Origin: Thermohalobaculum sp039030715
GTDB taxonomy: Bacteria > Pseudomonadota > Alphaproteobacteria > Rhodobacterales > Rhodobacteraceae
Assembly (NCBI GenBank): GCA_039030715.1
Contig: JBCCDU010000086.1
Location: forward strand, 1 to 16,956
Direction: 5' to 3'
DNA length: 16,956 bases
In this document: positions 1 to 6,512 of the stretch, one piece after another
How the letters are laid out: each line of letters begins with the position of its first letter
How positions within the stretch are numbered: position 1 is the first letter of the stretch
Notes under the pieces: model-generated
Database searches by the model: none
What the model saw: the letters and a program-made list of their open reading frames with translations, nothing else
Told to the model about the DNA's origin: nothing
Translations under genes and position numbers: made by a program

Positions 1-113
1 CCGCCGCCCACCCGGACTTGACCCGTCACCACTTTTTCACCGGGTGCGCCCGTGGACCCGGTTCATGTCCGGGACGGCGTGGCACTCGGCGGATGGGTCG
101 ACGCCGTGGATGG
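1..113. other. left edge, no supported gene
   Basis: This stretch follows the stop codon of the M81 gene (which runs leftwards). No reading frame here looks like a recognisable protein. It contains an inverted repeat with 7-bp arms ACCGGGT (39-45) and ACCCGGT (56-62). The run next to it reads as A's, not T's, in the direction of the M81 transcript, so it does not look like a classic intrinsic terminator. A gene entering from outside the window cannot be excluded. Confidence 0.4.
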
Positions 114-1592
114 CTACTGCCGGATACCGGGGCGCAGGCGGCGATAGGGGATAGCCTCCAACCGGCAGGGGAACGCTCCGGGTGCGGCGGTGGAGATCAC
201 CCGCGCGGCGATCGGTTCGAAATCCGCGCGGAAATGCACCGTGCTTTTGACCCCGACAATCCGTGCTGTCGCCGGATCCAGCCCGATATGCGTGAAAAGC
301 GCGAGATCCAGGCACTGGCTGCGCTGGCTGCTCACCACCAGGCGTACCTCCGCCGCCGGATCCTCGACCCGCAACACCGCGCAGGGGCCGAGCACCGCGA
401 CGCTGCCGCCATACATCTCTCCGCTATAGGCGCAGATCCCGTCGCTGAGAGCCTCCACCAGGAAGCGGCCCTGAAACGGCGCATCCCCCGGCACGCCGGA
501 TCGACCACCCAGCGCGCCCTCGATCACGGCGCCGATACCCTGCGAATGCGCCTGCCCCGCCATCGCGGGATCGCAGAGCAGGCCGAGCAGCGCACCGCGC
601 GCGCCTGCCGCGACCAGCGCATGCATCAAGCCCGTGGTGTCCGAGGTCGCCCCCGCCCCCGGATTGTCCTGCACATCGGCGATGACGACGGGCCTGGTGG
701 AGGGGTTCTGCATCGCCGCGCGCACCGCCTCCGCCGGTGTCAGCAGGTCGCGGTCGAACCGGTGTTCCGCCGCCTCTAGCACGCACATGATCTGCTCCGC
801 CAAGATTTCAGCTTCGGCCTGCTCGGCGGCGTAGGCGACGACCGAAGGACCCATATCCGGGATATCCGCAGCGGTGAAGCCCAGCGCCAGATCCGCCCAA
901 GCGCCGGGCGTCCTATCCAGGCTTTCGACCAGGCCATAGAGGCCAGAACATGGCTCGGCCCCTGTATACTGCGCCGACAGCGGGACCAGATAGGGCGCCT
1001 GACGAAACGCCTTGCAAGGCCGCGCACCGGCCAGCAGGCCTTTCATCACCTCCAGACAGCGCGCGCCGGTGGCGGCCATGTCCAGATGCGGATAGGTCCG
1101 GAAGATGCAGAGCGCGCTCGCCAGATCTACCATGGCGGCGGTGATGTTGGCGTGCAGATCCAGGCTGACCACGATGGGCAGATCTGGTCCCACCTGCTGG
1201 CGCAAGCGATGCAGGAGCGCGCCCTCCCCATCCTCGTGATGCTCGGTCACCATCGCGCCATGCAGATCCAGATAGATGCCATCGACCGGACCTGCGGCGC
1301 GCACGCCATCCAGGATCATACCGGCGATCCGTTCGAAGGCATCCTCCGTCACATGGGCCGAGGGTTCGGCGGCACACCACAGGATCGGCGCCAGCGCGAT
1401 CTCCGGATCGTGCCGCGCCGCCGCAGCGAAGCCCGCGATCGGCAGATTGATCCCAGCGGTGCCGCTGACCACGTCGGCCCCCCGCAGCAGCCCCGGCCAG
1501 GAATCGGCCATTTCGAATTCGCGAAAACCGGCCCTGGTGAGGCCAAAGGTGTTCGTCTCGTGCTGGAACCCCGCTATTGCAACGCGGATCAT
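114..1592 (-). CDS. M81 family metallopeptidase (MlrC-like)
   Basis: A 492-residue protein of the M81 family, named after MlrC, the enzyme that degrades linear microcystin intermediates; most members have unknown substrates. The N-terminal DUF1485-type domain (about 1-290) shows HETNTF (11-16), LDLHGAM (108-114), a DGEG step (121-124), LDLHANI (144-150) and YPHLD (167-171), the His/Asp-rich motifs expected to bind zinc. The C-terminal MlrC domain begins near 300 with VQDNPGAGATSD (307-318). The length matches the family. The ATG at 1592 is preceded by GAGGG at good spacing. There is no signal peptide, so a cytoplasmic peptidase or amidohydrolase is likely. No transporter or catabolic partner is visible, so the substrate is unknown. 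It is divergent from the prepilin peptidase gene. The family call is firm; the reaction is not. Confidence 0.9.
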   Translation of the reverse strand: MIRVAIAGFQHETNTFGLTRAGFREFEMADSWPGLLRGADVVSGTAGINLPIAGFAAAARHDPEIALAPILWCAAEPSAHVTEDAFERIAGMILDGVRAAGPVDGIYLDLHGAMVTEHHEDGEGALLHRLRQQVGPDLPIVVSLDLHANITAAMVDLASALCIFRTYPHLDMAATGARCLEVMKGLLAGARPCKAFRQAPYLVPLSAQYTGAEPCSGLYGLVESLDRTPGAWADLALGFTAADIPDMGPSVVAYAAEQAEAEILAEQIMCVLEAAEHRFDRDLLTPAEAVRAAMQNPSTRPVVIADVQDNPGAGATSDTTGLMHALVAAGARGALLGLLCDPAMAGQAHSQGIGAVIEGALGGRSGVPGDAPFQGRFLVEALSDGICAYSGEMYGGSVAVLGPCAVLRVEDPAAEVRLVVSSQRSQCLDLALFTHIGLDPATARIVGVKSTVHFRADFEPIAARVISTAAPGAFPCRLEAIPYRRLRPGIRQ

Positions 1593-1773
1593 CGGCTGCC
1601 CTCTTCAATCTGACGCCTAATAGTTCCCGTTTTCACCACCGCTGTCGCGCCAAAACGCGCCAGAACTCCAATCCGCGCGGGTTTAGGGCAGCGCGATCCG
1701 GCGGTCGGCATCGCCGAACCCTGTCATCTACTGCGCCCTTGCGGGCGGGCCGGGCCTTCGCTAGGGCGCAGGG
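1593..1773. promoter_or_regulatory. divergent intergenic region with a leader hairpin
   Basis: A 181-base gap between the divergent M81 and prepilin peptidase genes, so it should hold both promoters; I cannot assign -35/-10 boxes with confidence. Near the right end is an inverted repeat with perfect 9-bp arms: CTGCGCCCT (1731-1739) and AGGGCGCAG (1763-1771), loop 23. The second arm contains AGGG, the best Shine-Dalgarno candidate for the ATG at 1774 (7-base spacing). In the mRNA the ribosome site would be paired. Confidence 0.4.
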
Positions 1774-2517
1774 ATGGAGCTTCTCACCCTCATCCTGCTG
1801 GTTGCAGCACCGTTCATCGGCAGTTTTCTGGGCGTGGTTGCGGACCGCAGCGTGGCGGGACGCTCGGTGGTCTTTGGCCGCTCCGCCTGCGACGCCTGCG
1901 GACGGCAGCTCGCGGCACGCGATCTGGTCCCGATCCTCTCGTGGCTGATGCTGCGCGGACGCAGCCGCTGCTGCTGTCGAAAACTTCGGATCGGCTTGCT
2001 TTGGATGGAACTGGCGGCACTGCTTGTGGCCATCTGGGCCGCGCTGGCCGTGCCGACCGAGATATTTGCCATCACCGTCGCGCTCGGCTGGATGCTGCTG
2101 GTGCTGTCGGCCATCGACCTGCGCAGTTTCCGGCTGCCGGACTGGGGCACGTTGACGTTGACCGCAGCGGGGCTGATCCTGTCTGCACTTGGCTTGACCG
2201 GGCCGCTCTGGTCCCATCTCGCGGGGGCTGCGCTGGGATATGGCGCCATCTGGGGCGTCGCCTGGACGTATCGGCGTCTGCGCGGACGCGATGGACTGGG
2301 TCTCGGCGATGCCAAACTGCTGGCGGCGGCAGGAGCCTGGCTGGGCATCGCGGCCTGGCCGAGCGTGCTGCTGATCGGCTGTCTGCTGGGCCTTGCCCAT
2401 ACATTTCTGGTGGCATCACGCAGCGGGTGGTCGGGCGATCTGGCCATGCCGTTCGGCCCCAGTCTTGCGATGGGGTTCTGGCTCACCTGGCTCTATGGCC
2501 CGATCGTGTTTGTCTGA
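1774..2517 (+). CDS. A24 family prepilin peptidase (PilD/GspO type)
   Basis: A 247-residue polytopic inner-membrane aspartyl protease. The family cleaves the leader of type IV prepilins and pseudopilins and, in the long form, also N-methylates them. The N-terminal GSFLG (16-20) and C39xxC42 belong to the zinc-like cytoplasmic domain of the long form. The second cysteine cluster is unusual: three consecutive cysteines (66-68) instead of a clean CxxC. The two catalytic aspartates fit D115 or D123 (in AIDLRSFRLPD) and D179 of the GLGD signature (176-179). About seven or eight hydrophobic segments follow the family pattern. The ATG at 1774 is the first possible start, because an in-frame TAG lies at 1762. 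No pilin, secretion ATPase or tad gene is in the window, so its substrates must be encoded elsewhere. Confidence 0.88.
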   Translation: MELLTLILLVAAPFIGSFLGVVADRSVAGRSVVFGRSACDACGRQLAARDLVPILSWLMLRGRSRCCCRKLRIGLLWMELAALLVAIWAALAVPTEIFAITVALGWMLLVLSAIDLRSFRLPDWGTLTLTAAGLILSALGLTGPLWSHLAGAALGYGAIWGVAWTYRRLRGRDGLGLGDAKLLAAAGAWLGIAAWPSVLLIGCLLGLAHTFLVASRSGWSGDLAMPFGPSLAMGFWLTWLYGPIVFV

Positions 2518-2558
2518 CGCCCGACGACCCGCAATTCCGCTTGGCGGCTCGCAGCAGG

Positions 2559-2927
2559 TTACAAGGGCGCGCGCGGGTGATGCGTGCCCCAGTCGCGCAG
2601 GGCTTCGATGGCCTGGCGCAAATGACGGCCCTTGTCGGTCAGGCTGTACTCGACGCGCGGCGGAACCACGGCGAAAACCTCGCGGCGCACGATACCGTCC
2701 GCCTCCAGCTCGCGCAGTTGCTTGGTCAGACTGCGCTGAGTGACGCTGCCGACACGGCGCGACAACTCGTTGAAGCGCAGCGTTTCGTCGAGCAGGTGAT
2801 AGATGATCAGGCCCTTCCACTTGCCCGAGATCTGCTCCAGCGCCGCCTCGACCGGGCAGCCATCGCTGCAGTCATAGCGCACGAAGCGGGGCTGGGTGGT
2901 CTCCTCCACCTGTTTTGCAGTATCCAT
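2559..2927 (-). CDS. HxlR-type winged-helix transcriptional regulator
   Basis: A 122-residue regulator of the HxlR (MarR-like) family. These dimeric repressors include redox and electrophile sensors such as YodB, HypR and QorR. The start of the conserved domain is CPVEAAL (24-30), then SGKWKGLIIYHL (34-45), RFNELSRRV (51-59), a recognition region around QRSLTKQLREL (64-74) and the wing at VPPRVEYSLTDKG. Two cysteines, C20 and C24, lie just before the first helix; C24 is at the place where YodB/QorR-type sensors carry their reactive cysteine. The gene is divergent from an SDR/quinone-oxidoreductase operon, as QorR is next to its reductase gene, so it probably represses that operon and itself. 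It converges with the prepilin peptidase gene with a 41-base gap and no obvious terminator hairpin. Confidence 0.92.
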   Translation of the reverse strand: MDTAKQVEETTQPRFVRYDCSDGCPVEAALEQISGKWKGLIIYHLLDETLRFNELSRRVGSVTQRSLTKQLRELEADGIVRREVFAVVPPRVEYSLTDKGRHLRQAIEALRDWGTHHPRAPL

Positions 2928-3021
2928 TCTGTACCTATAAGCCTAAAACGTGCGTACTTGCACATGCTCTCCCGTCCGGTCATATGCCCTGCATGGCCCC
3001 GCTGTCAAAGGAGATCGCGAC
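2928..3021. promoter_or_regulatory. shared promoter/operator of HxlR gene and DUF1330-SDR-ADH operon
   Basis: The divergent gap contains TTGCAC (2958-2963), 17 bases, CATATG (2981-2986), a plausible sigma-70-type promoter to the right. To the left, on the minus strand, TGCAAG (2962-2957), 17 bases, TATAGG (2939-2934) is a plausible promoter for the regulator. The two -35 boxes overlap each other and an inverted repeat GTGC-N6-GCAC (2950-2963). A GTAC tetramer is repeated at 2931 and 2954. A dimer bound here would block both promoters. The boxes are read by eye and unverified. Confidence 0.45.
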
Positions 3022-3324
3022 ATGACCTGCTATTCCGTCCTCGCCGTCACGCCGACCAACCAGGATTGGGTGCCGGGCTATATCGGCCCTGTCGGCGCAT
3101 TGGTGGCCAAACATGGCGGCACCTATATCGCCCGCACCGCCAGCCATCAGCGGCTGGAGGGCGAGGGGACAGACCCCGCCTTGCGCATCATCATCCAGTG
3201 GCCCTCCAAGGAGGCGGCGCTGGCCTTCATGAGCGACCCCGACTATGCGCCCCATCTGTCGGCGCGCAGTGCGGGATCGGACAGCCACCATGTGCTGATC
3301 GAGGGTCAAGATGACCTCGCCTAA
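3022..3324 (+). CDS. DUF1330/YCII-like domain protein
   Basis: A 100-residue protein of the DUF1330 group, small dimeric alpha-beta barrel proteins of mostly unknown function that often accompany oxidoreductases. The beginning MTCYSVLAVTP, the central segment GGTYIARTASHQRLEG and the IIQWPSKEAALAFMSDPDY stretch are typical of the fold. The ATG at 3022 is chosen because AAAGGAGA (3007-3014) lies just upstream; a longer open frame from 2950 has no such site and would run through the promoter. Its end overlaps the start of the SDR gene by 14 bases, so the two are probably translationally coupled. It is the first gene of the operon opposite the HxlR regulator. No catalytic residues can be named; a role as auxiliary or product-binding subunit is only a guess. 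Confidence 0.85.
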   Translation: MTCYSVLAVTPTNQDWVPGYIGPVGALVAKHGGTYIARTASHQRLEGEGTDPALRIIIQWPSKEAALAFMSDPDYAPHLSARSAGSDSHHVLIEGQDDLA

Positions 3325-4105
3325 AACCATCCTGATCACCGGCGCCACCGACGGCATCGGGCTGGAGGCGACCAAGCTGCTCTCGCAGGCGGGTCACCGG
3401 GTTCTGATGCATGGCCGCAATGCCGCCAAGCTGGCCGAGGCTGCAACGGCTGCGGGCGGCGCGGCGGGGACCGTCCAGGCGGACCTCTCGCGCATGGACG
3501 AGGTCGCGGCGATGGCGGACGAGGTCGCGGCCCGGCAGGATCGCCTGGATGTCCTGATCAACAATGCGGGGATGCTGAAGACCCCGCAGACGGTGACGGA
3601 TGACGGGTTGGACATCCGTTTCGCCGTCAACACGCTGGCTCCCTATCTGCTGACCCGGCGGCTGTTGCCCCTGATGGGCATCGATGGGCGGGTGATCAAC
3701 GTCTCATCCGCCGCGCAGGCGCCGGTGGATCCGGCGGCGCTGGCGGGACAGAAAACAGGCCTCGCCGACATGGCGGCCTATTCGCAGAGCAAGCTGGCGA
3801 TCACCGCCTGGTCCTTCCACATGGCACGCGAGCTTGGCACGGGCGGCCCGGCGATCATCGCCGTCAATCCTGGCTCGCTGCTGGCCAGCAAGATGGTGAA
3901 GGAGGGGTTCGGCATTGCTGGAAACGACCTGGCCATTGGGGCGAAGATCTTGGTGCGCGCGGCCCTCGATCCGGACTTCGCCAACGCCACCGGCAAGTAT
4001 TTCGACAATGATGCCGGACGCTTCGGCCCACCGCACGCGCACGCTCACAACCCGGACAAGGCAGCCGCGATCGTCAAGGCGATCGAAGACCGTCTGTCTG
4101 CGTAA
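3311..4105 (+). CDS. SDR family NAD(P)-dependent oxidoreductase
   Basis: A 264-residue short-chain dehydrogenase/reductase. The Rossmann cofactor motif TGATDGIG spans 10-17, NNAG is at 84-87, and the active site consists of S132/S133 and Y157-x3-K161 in AYSQSK. Arg36 directly after the second strand (HGRN) favours NADP(H) over NAD(H). The N-terminal half resembles retinol-dehydrogenase/WW-oxidoreductase-like SDRs. It overlaps the DUF1330 gene by 14 bases and is followed 22 bases later by the zinc-free alcohol-dehydrogenase-like gene, so all three should be on one mRNA controlled by the HxlR protein. Its substrate is unknown; reduction of a reactive carbonyl or quinone would fit the neighbours. 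Confidence 0.92.
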   Translation: MTSPKTILITGATDGIGLEATKLLSQAGHRVLMHGRNAAKLAEAATAAGGAAGTVQADLSRMDEVAAMADEVAARQDRLDVLINNAGMLKTPQTVTDDGLDIRFAVNTLAPYLLTRRLLPLMGIDGRVINVSSAAQAPVDPAALAGQKTGLADMAAYSQSKLAITAWSFHMARELGTGGPAIIAVNPGSLLASKMVKEGFGIAGNDLAIGAKILVRAALDPDFANATGKYFDNDAGRFGPPHAHAHNPDKAAAIVKAIEDRLSA

Positions 4106-4127
4106 CCCCCCGATCAGGAGAGATAAG

Positions 4128-5141
4128 ATGAAAGCCGTTGGCTACACGATGCTTGGAGAGCTGGAGAACGACGCCGCGCTGGTGGATTTCGAGGCGGAGA
4201 AACCCATCCCAACCGGCCATGACCTGCTGGTGAAGGTTCAGGCGATCTCGGTCAACCCCGTCGACTACAAGATCCGCAAGCGCCGCGCGCCGGAGGGGGA
4301 CCAGCCCAACATCCTGGGCTGGGACGCGGTCGGCGAAGTGGTGGAGGCGGGCGACAAGACCAGCGCCTTCAAACCCGGCGATATGGTCTGGTATGCGGGC
4401 GCCATCGACCGGCCCGGCACGAATGCCGAATACCACCTGGTCGACGAACGTATCGTCGGCCGCAAACCCGCCAGCGCTTCGGCCACCGAGGCTGCGGCCC
4501 TGCCGCTGACCACCCTCACGGCTTACGAGATGCTGTTCGACCGGCTGCATGTGACCGATCCGGTGCCGGGGGCCGCCAACGCGGTTCTGGTCATCGGCGG
4601 GTCGGGCGGTGTCGGCTCCATCACCATCCAGCTTCTGCGCGCGCTGACCGATCTGACCGTGATCGCCACCGCCTCGCGGGCCGAGACGCGCGACTGGGTG
4701 ATGGAACTGGGCGCCCATCACGTCGTCGACCATTCCAAACCCCTGCCTCCGCAGATCGAGGCGCTGGGCATCGGCGCGCCCGGCTCCGTCTTCTGCACCA
4801 CCCATTCAGAGCAATATTTCGACCAGGTCGCCGAACTGATCGCGCCCCAGGGCCGGTTCGGCTTGATCGACGATCCGGAGGTGTTCAACATCGCGCCCTT
4901 CAAGCCGAAATGCGTCTCGACCCATTGGGAGTTCATGTTCACCCGCTCGCTGTTCCAGACCCATGACATCGCGCGCCAGGGCGAAATCCTGAACGAGGTC
5001 GCAGACCTGCTGGACCAGGGCAAGATCCGCTCCACCGCGACCGAGACCATGGGCAGGATCACCGCCGAGACCCTGCGCAAGGCCCATCTGATCCTGGCCA
5101 GCAACACCGCCCGCGGGAAGATGGTGCTGGAAGGCTTCTGA
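4128..5141 (+). CDS. quinone-oxidoreductase-like MDR protein (zinc-binding ADH family, TIGR02817-like)
   Basis: A 337-residue medium-chain dehydrogenase/reductase. The GroES-like N-terminal domain has SVNPVDYKIR (41-50) and GWDAVGEVVEAG (64-75); the Rossmann domain has GGSGGVGS (157-164) and a basic residue after the next strand (TASR) suited to NADPH. No cysteine occurs before residue 223, so the zinc ligands of true alcohol dehydrogenases are missing and it should act as an NADPH:quinone or enone reductase. The ATG at 4128 is chosen because AGGAGA (4117-4122) precedes it; an upstream in-frame extension overlaps the SDR gene and is not protein-like. It is the last gene of the HxlR-linked operon. 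A hairpin with 6-bp arms CGAGGC/GCCTCG (5154-5175) follows the stop and could slow transcription, though it has no T-run. Confidence 0.9.
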   Translation: MKAVGYTMLGELENDAALVDFEAEKPIPTGHDLLVKVQAISVNPVDYKIRKRRAPEGDQPNILGWDAVGEVVEAGDKTSAFKPGDMVWYAGAIDRPGTNAEYHLVDERIVGRKPASASATEAAALPLTTLTAYEMLFDRLHVTDPVPGAANAVLVIGGSGGVGSITIQLLRALTDLTVIATASRAETRDWVMELGAHHVVDHSKPLPPQIEALGIGAPGSVFCTTHSEQYFDQVAELIAPQGRFGLIDDPEVFNIAPFKPKCVSTHWEFMFTRSLFQTHDIARQGEILNEVADLLDQGKIRSTATETMGRITAETLRKAHLILASNTARGKMVLEGF

Positions 5142-5188
5142 TCCGGCAGTGGACGAGGCGGTGGACGCAGCCTCGGGCCAATGCGTAG

Positions 5189-5223
5189 ATGGGCACCCCG
5201 TCCTTCATGCCCGAGGTGCCCAT
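5189..5223 (+). repeat. inverted repeat enclosing the EamA start codon
   Basis: Perfect 9-bp arms ATGGGCACC (5189-5197) and GGTGCCCAT (5215-5223) flank a 17-base loop. The right arm includes part of the Shine-Dalgarno GAGG (5213-5216) and the AU of the start codon at 5222, while the left arm begins with another in-frame ATG. In RNA it would form a stem that hides the ribosome site of the downstream transporter gene. Confidence 0.6.
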
Positions 5224-5683
5224 GAACCCCGTTCTCCTGCTGGCCGCGGTGACCGTCGCCTATGCCGGTTATAACCTGCTCATCAAGGTGTCGGGCACCC
5301 ATGTGCCCGCCTCCGCCACCACCACGGTGCTGGCCACCATCGTGCTGCAACTGGCGGCATTGGCGACTTCGCTGGTTTTCTATGGCGCGCTGGCCGTGCG
5401 GGGTGGGCAGAGCTTTGCGCTGACGCCCAGTGCCTATCTCTGGGCGGCGCTGGCGGGCGTTTGTATCGGGGCGGCGGAGATCGGCTATCTCTACCTCTTC
5501 GGCGGGGTCGGTTTCGCGAAACCGATGGCGGCCAGCATCGCCATCCCCACCATCGTCAGCGGCACCATCGTGATCGCGACACTGGCCTCGGTTCTGCTGC
5601 TGAAGGAGCCTCTGGGCTGGCAGCAGATCGCAGGCGGGGGGTTGATCGTGGCGGGCATTCTGGTCTTCTTCCGGGGCGGGTGA
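5222..5683 (+). CDS. single-domain EamA/DMT-family transporter
   Basis: A 153-residue membrane protein corresponding to one EamA unit; most family members have two units and ten helices. Hydrophobic segments lie at about 2-20, 33-55, 72-94, 100-122 and 131-149. The C-terminal helix pair with LLLKEPLGWQQIAGGGLI is typical of drug/metabolite transporters. Such half-size proteins are expected to dimerise. The ATG at 5222 is preferred because GAGG (5213-5216) precedes it; in-frame ATGs at 5189 and 5207 are alternatives that add charged residues with no ribosome site. It is 80 bases after the quinone-oxidoreductase-like gene and 39 bases before the 2OG-oxygenase gene, so it may be co-transcribed with either. 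Direction and substrate cannot be read from the sequence; export of a small metabolite is typical for the superfamily. Confidence 0.85.
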   Translation: MNPVLLLAAVTVAYAGYNLLIKVSGTHVPASATTTVLATIVLQLAALATSLVFYGALAVRGGQSFALTPSAYLWAALAGVCIGAAEIGYLYLFGGVGFAKPMAASIAIPTIVSGTIVIATLASVLLLKEPLGWQQIAGGGLIVAGILVFFRGG

Positions 5684-5722
5684 AGGCCCGCAACCGCCCT
5701 GATACCGACCGGGAGGCTGGAC

Positions 5723-6508
5723 ATGCAGGATATTCTGGACCTCGCCCGCTACCCCCTCGACCGGCCCGGCAGCGAGGACTGGCAGGACCTGGTGGACACA
5801 TGCCGTGCTGAGCTGGCCCGCGAGGGACTGTTCAACCTGCCCGGTTTCCTGCGCCCCCAGGCCCTGACCGAGGCGGTCGCCGACCTGAGCCCGGTGCTCG
5901 CGCGCGAGGCTTTCACCCATGCCCGCGAACACAACATCTATTTCAAACCCCGGATCGAGGAGCTGGCCCCCGATCACCCCGCACTGACGCGCTTTCGCAC
6001 ATCGAATCGCACGATCTGCGCGGATCAGATGGGGGCCTCGGCCGTCATCCGCCTTTACGAATGGGCACCCTTTGCCGCGTTCCTGGCGGCGACGATGGAC
6101 AAGGCCGAACTCCACACCATGTCCGATCCGCTGGCTCGGGTGAACGTCATGTCCTATGGCGCGGGCGAGGCGCTGAACTGGCATTTCGACCGTTCGGAAT
6201 TCACCACCACGCTGCTGCTGCAGGCACCGCAGGGCGGCGGCGCCTTCGAATACGCCAAGGATCTGCGCAGCGAAGACGACCCGAATTACGACGGCGTCGC
6301 CCGGCTGTTGCAAGGCGAGGGACCGTCGACCCTGATGGCGCTGGAACCCGGCACGCTGAATGTCTTTCGCGGCAAGAACACCGCCCACCGCGTGACCCCG
6401 GTCGAGGGGCCACGCGCGCGGATGATCGCCGTCTTCTCGTATTATGACCGCCCCGGCGTCAGCTTCACGGCCGAGGAGCGGCTGGGCTTCTACGGCCGCG
6501 CCGCCTGA
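5723..6508 (+). CDS. 2OG-Fe(II) oxygenase (BesD/HalD-like fold, hydroxylase-type motif)
   Basis: A 261-residue protein resembling the iron/2-oxoglutarate oxygenases that include the amino-acid halogenases BesD and HalD. The motif WHFDRSEF gives the metal ligands H154 and D156, and the distal ligand is H222 in NTAHRV; R231 or R233 should bind 2-oxoglutarate. The 68-residue spacing of the histidines fits the group. In the chlorinating members the aspartate is replaced by glycine, which opens a halide site; here the aspartate is present, so hydroxylation is predicted. The N-terminal segment LFNLPGFL (36-43) is like other family members. GGGAGG (5711-5716) precedes the ATG. The transporter gene lies immediately upstream, hinting that a modified free amino acid or similar metabolite is moved. 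It converges with the reductase gene 4 bases away. Substrate unknown. Confidence 0.82.
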   Translation: MQDILDLARYPLDRPGSEDWQDLVDTCRAELAREGLFNLPGFLRPQALTEAVADLSPVLAREAFTHAREHNIYFKPRIEELAPDHPALTRFRTSNRTICADQMGASAVIRLYEWAPFAAFLAATMDKAELHTMSDPLARVNVMSYGAGEALNWHFDRSEFTTTLLLQAPQGGGAFEYAKDLRSEDDPNYDGVARLLQGEGPSTLMALEPGTLNVFRGKNTAHRVTPVEGPRARMIAVFSYYDRPGVSFTAEERLGFYGRAA

Positions 6509-6512
6509 GCGT

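Noticed and set aside
39..62. Inverted repeat as terminator of the M81 gene
   Set aside because: The 7-bp stem is followed by A's, not T's, in the transcript direction, so intrinsic termination is not supported.
18..779. 253-codon open frame on the plus strand at the left edge
   Set aside because: It lies opposite the M81 peptidase, which has clear metal-binding motifs; the plus-strand product has none.
4128..5141. Zinc-dependent alcohol dehydrogenase
   Set aside because: There are no cysteines in the N-terminal catalytic domain, so neither zinc site can form.
4718..6388. 556-codon open frame on the minus strand
   Set aside because: It spans the ends of three well-supported plus-strand genes in antisense, with low-complexity Gln/Arg/Gly composition.
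5723..6508. Amino-acid halogenase
   Set aside because: The fold group includes halogenases, but the metal motif is H-x-D; halogenases have glycine or alanine in place of the aspartate.
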